Shown here: positions 5,471 through 9,673 of the stretch, one piece after another
Numbering within the stretch: position 1 is the stretch's first letter
How the letters are laid out: each line of letters opens with the position of its first letter
DNA from: Candidatus Izemoplasmatales bacterium
GTDB taxonomy: Bacteria > Bacillota_I > Bacilli_A > Izemoplasmatales > Hujiaoplasmataceae
Assembly (NCBI GenBank): GCA_028691335.1
Contig: JAQUZK010000034.1
Location: 1-9,673 of the forward strand
Direction: 5' to 3'
Length of the DNA stretch: 9,673 nt
The notes under the pieces: generated by a model
Databases searched by the model: none
Seen by the model: only the letters and a program-made list of their open reading frames with translations
What the model was told of the DNA's origin: nothing
Made by a program: the position numbers and the translations under genes

Positions 5471-7802
5471 ATCTTTTAAATCTACCCAATGTAGTGTTTT
5501 CTTTAGAGAAGAAGTATTTATTTTTATTAAAAGAGTTTTTATAGGCTTCGATTATTTTAAAAGTAGTTTCTTGATCTTCAATTGTAAAGTTAAGCCTTAA
5601 AGTATTAATCCCTTGCTTAAGGAAAAAGTCTAAATAATCTATTAGTACTAGTGGTTTAGAATGCATTATTTTAATATTACAGTTTCCATCATTAATCAAA
5701 GGATACATTTCACCAAATCTATCTTTTAAATAATACTGATTTTTATAACAAAGATTACAACCAATATTTGTATCATAAGTTTTAGCGATTGGACAATACT
5801 TTGTAATCATAAGTTCATCTCTACCGTAGACTATTTTTTCAAGATTCGGATAAGTCTCATATGTTTTTTTATAGTTGTTAGCTAAAGATTCGATATCTAG
5901 TTCATTTAGTTCTTGTGAAACAGTTACTCTATTAACTCCATTCTCATGAAGGAAATGAATGGCGTGAATATTATTTACATTTAAAAACTCATCACTAACG
6001 ATATATTGTTCTTTGGAGTTTTTACTTAGATATCCAACTTCAGAAATAACGATGTCTTGATATTCCTCATTAATTCCATAAGAGTTAATTCTTTTCTTTC
6101 GTTTAAATATTTTTACATCTTTATAATCGCTAGTGTTGAAGTCTAAGTCTTCTTCAATATATATTTCGCTTATATTAGATTTAATAGCTGCTTCAAACTG
6201 TTCTTTAGTATTAACAGAACAAACTAGTTTTTGTTCAGACAAAGATGTTCTAATAATGTTGAAATTATAATTACTATTGATAATTCTTAAGTCTCTTTTT
6301 AATCTTGCTTCATTAATTTTTTCAATAAGATCTCGTCTTAAATCATTAATGATTTTTATGGGAATAAATCCTAAATCATCAGACTTAACATTTAGTTTCT
6401 CCCAAAAATAAGGCGTATTTCCTAATTTATCAAGGTGTTCTTCTATACTCTTAGAATCAATAGGCTTTCTAGTTGCTGGAGGAATAATAAAATCACTTGT
6501 TATTTCAATAGTATTATCTTTGCCATATATAGCTTTAATTTTTAGAGGTTTTGAAACAAAAGCAATAATTTCACCTTTTAAAGGAACTTTTTTATAGTTT
6601 TCTTCAAGATAAATCGATAATGAATTTTCTAAATCGTAATCTGAAGTTTTAACAACTTCAGAACCAACATTTATTTGTTCCTTTGAATCAAGAATTATTT
6701 TTTCGTTAGGAAAAGCAGTAGTAACAGTTTTTCCTTTAGATATGATTCTTGAAACGCTCATGCCATAGTCTTTATCGTCTATAAATCTAACTCCATCGTT
6801 TACTCTTAAAGCATCAGTTAAAAGAACTGTAACTTTTCCTTGATTAAAATCAATTACTTTTCCGATTGAATGTCCAATATGATTCGGTCTATTAGTATTC
6901 ACTATTTTTTTCGGGACCTCGGATAGTAAAAAACCTTTAGTTTGACCGCGGTTAAAGACGCTAATTAATTTTTTTAATTCTTCATTTTTATCAAAAAGTA
7001 AGTTTTCATAGAAACTATCAATTGCTTTTTTATATGAAAGTACCGTTTGGACTACATACTCAGGTTTTCTCATTCTTCCTTCAATTTTTAAAGAACTTAT
7101 TCCTACAGATATTAACTCTTTTATATAATCGATAGTAACTAAATCCTTAGCTGATAAAAGATATGAAGTTTCTTCAACTAATTCACTGTCTTTATATAGT
7201 TCATATGGTAATCTACATGATTGAGCACATTCTCCTCTATTTCCTGATCTGCCTCCAATCATTGAAGAAAAATAGCAGTTTCCTGAATAGGAAATGCATA
7301 GAGCTCCATGAACAAATACTTCTATTTCAATGTCAAGATTATCTTTAATAGTTTTAATTTCATCAAGAGAAGTTTCTCTAGCTAATATTATTCTTTTAAC
7401 ACCCTTAGATTTTAAAAATTTAGCTTGATCCAAATTTAAAGTATTCATTTGTGTAGATGCATGAAGTTCAGTATTAGGATATCTTTTTGAAAAAATCTCT
7501 AAAACGCCAAAATCCTGGATGATAAATGCATCAACGTTATTCTTGACTAAAATATCAGCCGCTTCTAAAAGAGAACTGAATTCATAATTATAGATTACTG
7601 TATTGACTGTTACATATACTAAAACATCTCTTAGATGAGCATACTTAATTAATGAAATTAATTCTTCAATATCAAAATTATCGGCAAAAGATCTTGCGCC
7701 AAATTTTTTCATTGATAGATATATAGCGTTTGCGCCGGCATTGATAGCGCCAATAAATGATGATTTATCTCCAGCCGGAGCCAATAATTCTATTCTTTTC
7801 AA
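5469..7802 (-). CDS. Peptidase U32 family protein with DUF3656 (RlhA/TrhP-like RNA hydroxylation factor)
   Basis: This 777-residue protein starts Leu(Met)-Lys-Arg-Ile-Glu-Leu-Leu-Ala-Pro-Ala-Gly-Asp, the typical U32 beginning. The U32 signature lies at about 163-180 (Phe-Val-His-Gly-Ala-Leu-Cys ... Gly-Asn-Cys), with cysteines 169, 176, 192 and 196. Leu-Lys-Ile-Glu-Gly-Arg-Met-Arg-Lys-Pro-Glu-Tyr-Val follows at about 238-250. A DUF3656-like segment (about 395-500) includes Asp-Lys-Leu-Gly-Asn-Thr-Pro. A C-terminal half carries a second cysteine set (670, 682, 685, 708) suited to metal or iron-sulfur binding. Although the family is named as peptidases, the E. coli members RlhA and TrhP act in hydroxylation of 23S rRNA C2501 and tRNA U34; which target applies here is unknown. 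TTG 7802 is chosen as start: GGAG (7811-7814) is eight bases upstream and the -10 box lies inside any longer frame. The usual C-terminal Gly-His-Phe-x-Arg-Gly ending is shortened to Gly-Arg-Phe-Lys-Arg. Confidence 0.9.
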   Translation of the reverse strand: MKRIELLAPAGDKSSFIGAINAGANAIYLSMKKFGARSFADNFDIEELISLIKYAHLRDVLVYVTVNTVIYNYEFSSLLEAADILVKNNVDAFIIQDFGVLEIFSKRYPNTELHASTQMNTLNLDQAKFLKSKGVKRIILARETSLDEIKTIKDNLDIEIEVFVHGALCISYSGNCYFSSMIGGRSGNRGECAQSCRLPYELYKDSELVEETSYLLSAKDLVTIDYIKELISVGISSLKIEGRMRKPEYVVQTVLSYKKAIDSFYENLLFDKNEELKKLISVFNRGQTKGFLLSEVPKKIVNTNRPNHIGHSIGKVIDFNQGKVTVLLTDALRVNDGVRFIDDKDYGMSVSRIISKGKTVTTAFPNEKIILDSKEQINVGSEVVKTSDYDLENSLSIYLEENYKKVPLKGEIIAFVSKPLKIKAIYGKDNTIEITSDFIIPPATRKPIDSKSIEEHLDKLGNTPYFWEKLNVKSDDLGFIPIKIINDLRRDLIEKINEARLKRDLRIINSNYNFNIIRTSLSEQKLVCSVNTKEQFEAAIKSNISEIYIEEDLDFNTSDYKDVKIFKRKKRINSYGINEEYQDIVISEVGYLSKNSKEQYIVSDEFLNVNNIHAIHFLHENGVNRVTVSQELNELDIESLANNYKKTYETYPNLEKIVYGRDELMITKYCPIAKTYDTNIGCNLCYKNQYYLKDRFGEMYPLINDGNCNIKIMHSKPLVLIDYLDFFLKQGINTLRLNFTIEDQETTFKIIEAYKNSFNKNKYFFSKENTTLGRFKR

Positions 7803-7839
7803 AAATATCACTCCAAACACTCTTTTTTTACTTGTAAAT

Positions 7840-7848
7840 ATTATATCA
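7840..7848 (-). promoter_or_regulatory. Extended -10 promoter for the U32 gene
   Basis: Read on the minus strand this is TGATATAAT: TATAAT at 7845-7840 with TG one base upstream. The nearest -35-like hexamer, TTCAAG (7869-7864 on the minus strand), is 18 bases away and is a poor match. Transcription would start near 7833, giving a leader of about 30 bases. Because this box falls inside the in-frame stretch up to ATG 7853, it argues that translation starts at TTG 7802 and not further upstream. Confidence 0.6.
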
Positions 7849-7897
7849 TTCATTTGTTAAGAACTTGAATTTATTTAATCATAAAAATCAAATTACA

Positions 7898-7906
7898 TGA
7901 TATAAT
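7898..7906 (+). promoter_or_regulatory. Extended -10 promoter for the YitT-family gene
   Basis: TGATATAAT at 7898-7906 is a perfect extended -10, with no convincing -35 box 16-18 bases upstream. The start of transcription would be near 7913, about 35 bases before the start codon. The same nine bases occur in mirror orientation in the U32 promoter 50 bases to the left, inside a longer 12-base identity. Confidence 0.6.
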
Positions 7907-7947
7907 ATCTGACGTATTTATAAAAAAGTAATTGGAGGTGTATGTTA

Positions 7948-8799
7948 ATGAAAGGGAAAGTAAAAGATTATATCTACTTAAATTTAGGAATATTATTGGT
8001 AAGTGGTGGATTATATTTCTTTTTAATGCCTAATAATTTGGCTGTTGGTGGTGCTAATGGTCTAGCGATAGTAATAAATCAATTTTTACCGAGTTTACCA
8101 GTAGGTATTATTATGATTGCGATAAATTTAATTTTATTTGTAATTGCTTTTATTTTAATCGGAAAGGCTTTTGGGATTAAAACTATCTATTCTAGTTTCG
8201 CTGTATCTTTAGTGATATTCTTATTAGAGAATTTAGTTCCTATTAATGAGCCTTTAATTGGTGATTTAGCTTTGGAGTTAGTAATTGGAATAATTGCTTC
8301 TGGGACTGGCATGGGGTTAGTGTTTAATCAAAACGCTTCTACCGGTGGAACCGATATTAGCGCTAAGATATTGCATAAATTTTTTAATACTGATTTAGGA
8401 AAAGGTGTTTTTATCTCAGACATCTTTATAACCGCTTTAGCTGGATTTGCTTTTGGAGCTAAGCTTGCTATATACGCTGCACTTGGAGTTTTGATTAATG
8501 CATTTGTTATTGATTATATAATTGAAGGTGTTAACCTAAAAAAAGAAGTTACTATAATAAGTGAAAGATATGATGAAATAAAAGATTTTATCATTAAAGA
8601 GTTAGAACGCGGGTTTACTACATTTTATGGTGAGGGTGGTTACTCGGGACAAAAGCGTAAAATTATCATTGTTATTATCAATAAAAGAGAATTTGTGAGA
8701 TTAAGAGATTTTATAAATAATATGGACGCGGAGGTTTTCTTGACAGTTAAAAATACTCACGAAGTTTATGGGTTAGGTTTTAATAAACTAAATAAGTAG
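7948..8799 (+). CDS. YitT family membrane protein (DUF161 + DUF2179)
   Basis: This 283-residue protein has the YitT layout. Five or six hydrophobic helices lie within about 11-192, with the family's Pro-Asn-Asn-Leu-Ala-Val-Gly-Gly-Ala-Asn-Gly-Leu-Ala at 28-40 and Ser-Thr-Gly-Gly-Thr-Asp-Ile at 131-137. A cytoplasmic DUF2179 domain covers about 200-278, including Gly-Gly-Tyr-Ser-Gly-Gln-Lys-Arg at 230-237 and a final His-Glu-Val-Tyr-Gly-Leu-Gly-Phe. It is full length and intact. YitT proteins are widespread in Bacillota and their transport role is unestablished. ATG 7948 is preferred to ATG 7942: the GGAGG at 7934-7938 is nine bases before 7948 but only three before 7942. It is divergent from the U32 gene and convergent with the antiporter gene, so it is probably transcribed alone. 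Confidence 0.92.
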   Translation: MKGKVKDYIYLNLGILLVSGGLYFFLMPNNLAVGGANGLAIVINQFLPSLPVGIIMIAINLILFVIAFILIGKAFGIKTIYSSFAVSLVIFLLENLVPINEPLIGDLALELVIGIIASGTGMGLVFNQNASTGGTDISAKILHKFFNTDLGKGVFISDIFITALAGFAFGAKLAIYAALGVLINAFVIDYIIEGVNLKKEVTIISERYDEIKDFIIKELERGFTTFYGEGGYSGQKRKIIIVIINKREFVRLRDFINNMDAEVFLTVKNTHEVYGLGFNKLNK

Positions 8800-8813
8800 A
8801 TTTTTATAAACTA

Positions 8814-8842
8814 AGAGGACTATCATTTTTCGATAGTCCTCT
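8814..8842. terminator. Hairpin between the convergent YitT and antiporter genes, probable bidirectional terminator
   Basis: AGAGGACTATC at 8814-8824 and GATAGTCCTCT at 8832-8842 form a perfect 11-bp stem with a 7-base loop, ATTTTTC. It lies 14 bases after the yitT stop and ends eight bases before the stop codon of the minus-strand antiporter gene (8851-8853). The stem is the most GC-rich of the hairpins here, but the T tracts are interrupted on both sides (ATTGATTATT on plus, TTAGTTTAT on minus). Termination is therefore likely but not textbook. Confidence 0.7.
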
Positions 8843-8850
8843 ATTGATTA

Positions 8851-9673
8851 TTAATTTCTTATTATGATAAATATTAGATAAGCAATATATGTAGCAAATA
8901 AAATACTTCCTTCAATTCGATTAATTTTTCTATGATGAGTAGTTGCGAATATCAGTACTAAGAATGTTACTAAAATCATTAATACTAAATCTACAAGAAT
9001 ATGGGAAGAAGTTTGTATAGGGTTAATAGTGGCTGAAACACCTAGAACAAACATAATATTAAATATATTGGAGCCAATGATGTTACCTAAGGCAATCTCA
9101 CTTTCTTTTTTAATAGCAGCTGTTATAGAGGTTACTAGTTCAGGAAGTGAGGTTCCAATAGCTACGATTGTCAAACCGACTAAGGTCTCACTCATTCCTA
9201 AAGAAAACGCTATTTCTTGACCATATTTTACTACCATCCAACCACCAAGAACAAGACCGCCAAGTCCAATTGATAACTTCAAAACATTTGGTAAAGTGCT
9301 TAATTTTTTTTGCGTGTCTTTCTCAATAAAATATTTTTGATTATTTCTTGATTTTATAGCTACTTCAATAATGTAATATAAGAATACTGCAAAGAATAAT
9401 AACAATAATAGTCCATCTATTCTTGATAATGAAATACTTTGTTCTTTACCCAAAACTACATCCAGCAACATGATTAAAAGCGCAAAACTTCCTAGTAAAG
9501 CTAAAGGGATTTCTTTAATGATTGTTTTCTTTTGAACAAATAGTGGAGATATGATAGCTGTTAGACCTAAGATTAATGAAATATTAATAAGATTAGAACC
9601 GATAACATTACCTAAAGATATACCGGCACTTCCAGAGATGCTTGCGGAAATACTTACGGCAGCCTCGGGAGTT
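8851..9673 (-). CDS. Na+/Ca2+ exchanger-type (CaCA superfamily) antiporter, N-terminus outside window
   Basis: The frame stays open from the stop at 8851-8853 to the right edge, well beyond ATG 9471, giving at least 273 residues; about 40-50 N-terminal residues are probably missing. Both alpha repeats of the superfamily can be read. Alpha-1 is cut at its start: Thr-Pro-Glu-Ala-Ala-Val-Ser-Ile at the edge, then Leu-Gly-Asn-Val-Ile-Gly-Ser-Asn-Leu (about 9670-9575). Alpha-2 is Gly-Thr-Ser-Leu-Pro-Glu-Leu-Val-Thr-Ser followed by Ile-Ala-Leu-Gly-Asn-Ile-Ile-Gly-Ser-Asn-Ile-Phe-Asn-Ile (about 9156-9050). The acidic Glu of each Pro-Glu pair is the expected ion ligand. Between them lie two hydrophobic helices and a charged loop (9356-9290) with Ser-Arg-Asn-Asn-Gln-Lys and Asp-Thr-Gln-Lys-Lys. 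It should exchange Ca2+ (or another cation) for Na+ or H+ across the membrane, as in the YrbG/CaxA type. ATG 9471 is not the start because alpha-1 lies upstream of it. Confidence 0.9.
   Translation of the reverse strand, partial: TPEAAVSISASISGSAGISLGNVIGSNLINISLILGLTAIISPLFVQKKTIIKEIPLALLGSFALLIMLLDVVLGKEQSISLSRIDGLLLLLFFAVFLYYIIEVAIKSRNNQKYFIEKDTQKKLSTLPNVLKLSIGLGGLVLGGWMVVKYGQEIAFSLGMSETLVGLTIVAIGTSLPELVTSITAAIKKESEIALGNIIGSNIFNIMFVLGVSATINPIQTSSHILVDLVLMILVTFLVLIFATTHHRKINRIEGSILFATYIAYLIFIIIRN

Noticed and set aside
7163..7348. 61-codon plus-strand ORF inside the U32 gene
   Set aside because: It is antisense to the U32 signature region, has no ribosome binding site, and its hydrophobic look comes from the complement of the conserved coding sequence.
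7803..7853. Longer N-terminus for the U32 protein from ATG 7853
   Set aside because: The extra 17 residues are unlike the family, the stretch contains the -10 box and the ribosome binding site, and TTG 7802 has a well-spaced GGAG and begins at the conserved N-terminus.
9029..9220. 63-codon plus-strand ORF inside the antiporter gene
   Set aside because: It is antisense to the alpha-2 repeat of the antiporter, with no independent start signals.
1..9673. CRISPR array, insertion sequence, tRNA or rRNA, phage or toxin-antitoxin genes
   Set aside because: No regularly spaced repeats, transposase-like ORFs, terminal inverted repeats, tRNA cloverleaf or rRNA-like stretches were seen; the content is ordinary chromosomal genes.

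Overview
The window is visibly AT-rich (about 30% GC by eye), densely packed and free of mobile elements, RNA genes or CRISPR. Tryptophan is TGG throughout, and family-complete proteins contain no internal TGA, so the standard bacterial code applies. Low GC, GGAGG-type ribosome binding sites, extended -10 promoters and the families present (YitT, U32 with DUF3656, DUF2804) suggest a Bacillota/Mollicutes-type organism, perhaps a standard-code relative of Acholeplasma or Izemoplasma. That placement is inference.

Region 1 (1-3555, + strand) looks like one transcription unit that starts outside the window. It holds the C-terminal end of a probable MFS permease, an overlapping DUF2804 gene, a glycoside hydrolase family 2 gene three bases further on, and a small membrane protein of unknown function. 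The likely theme is uptake of a saccharide or glycoside and its cytoplasmic hydrolysis. The role of DUF2804 is unknown.

Region 2 (3556-5470, + strand) has its own extended -10 promoter and a very strong ribosome binding site. These drive a seven-helix membrane diguanylate cyclase whose reading frame is broken near the N-terminus. A 33-codon GTG-started ORF encodes the first helix, and the GGDEF ORF continues in the -1 frame. The two frames overlap over 25 bases that hold two A6C runs, and a hairpin there carries the zero-frame stop in its loop. One extra base would give a clean 377-residue protein. This is the most notable observation in the window: sequencing error, fresh pseudogene, phase-variable gene, or recoding. 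A terminator hairpin and a GNAT acetyltransferase follow.

Region 3 (5443-8842) holds a large U32-family protein on the minus strand (probably an RNA-hydroxylation factor of the RlhA/TrhP type) and, divergent from it, a YitT-family membrane protein. The two share an intergenic region whose promoters carry the same 12-base extended -10 element in mirror orientation. The U32 gene converges with the acetyltransferase on a shared bidirectional terminator.

Region 4 (8814-9673, minus strand) is a Na+/Ca2+ exchanger-type (CaCA) antiporter that runs off the right edge. It converges with yitT on another hairpin. No gene-free stretch exceeds about 150 bases. Several obvious longest-ORF starts are corrected here to starts with good ribosome binding sites (3034, 4909, 7802 and 7948).
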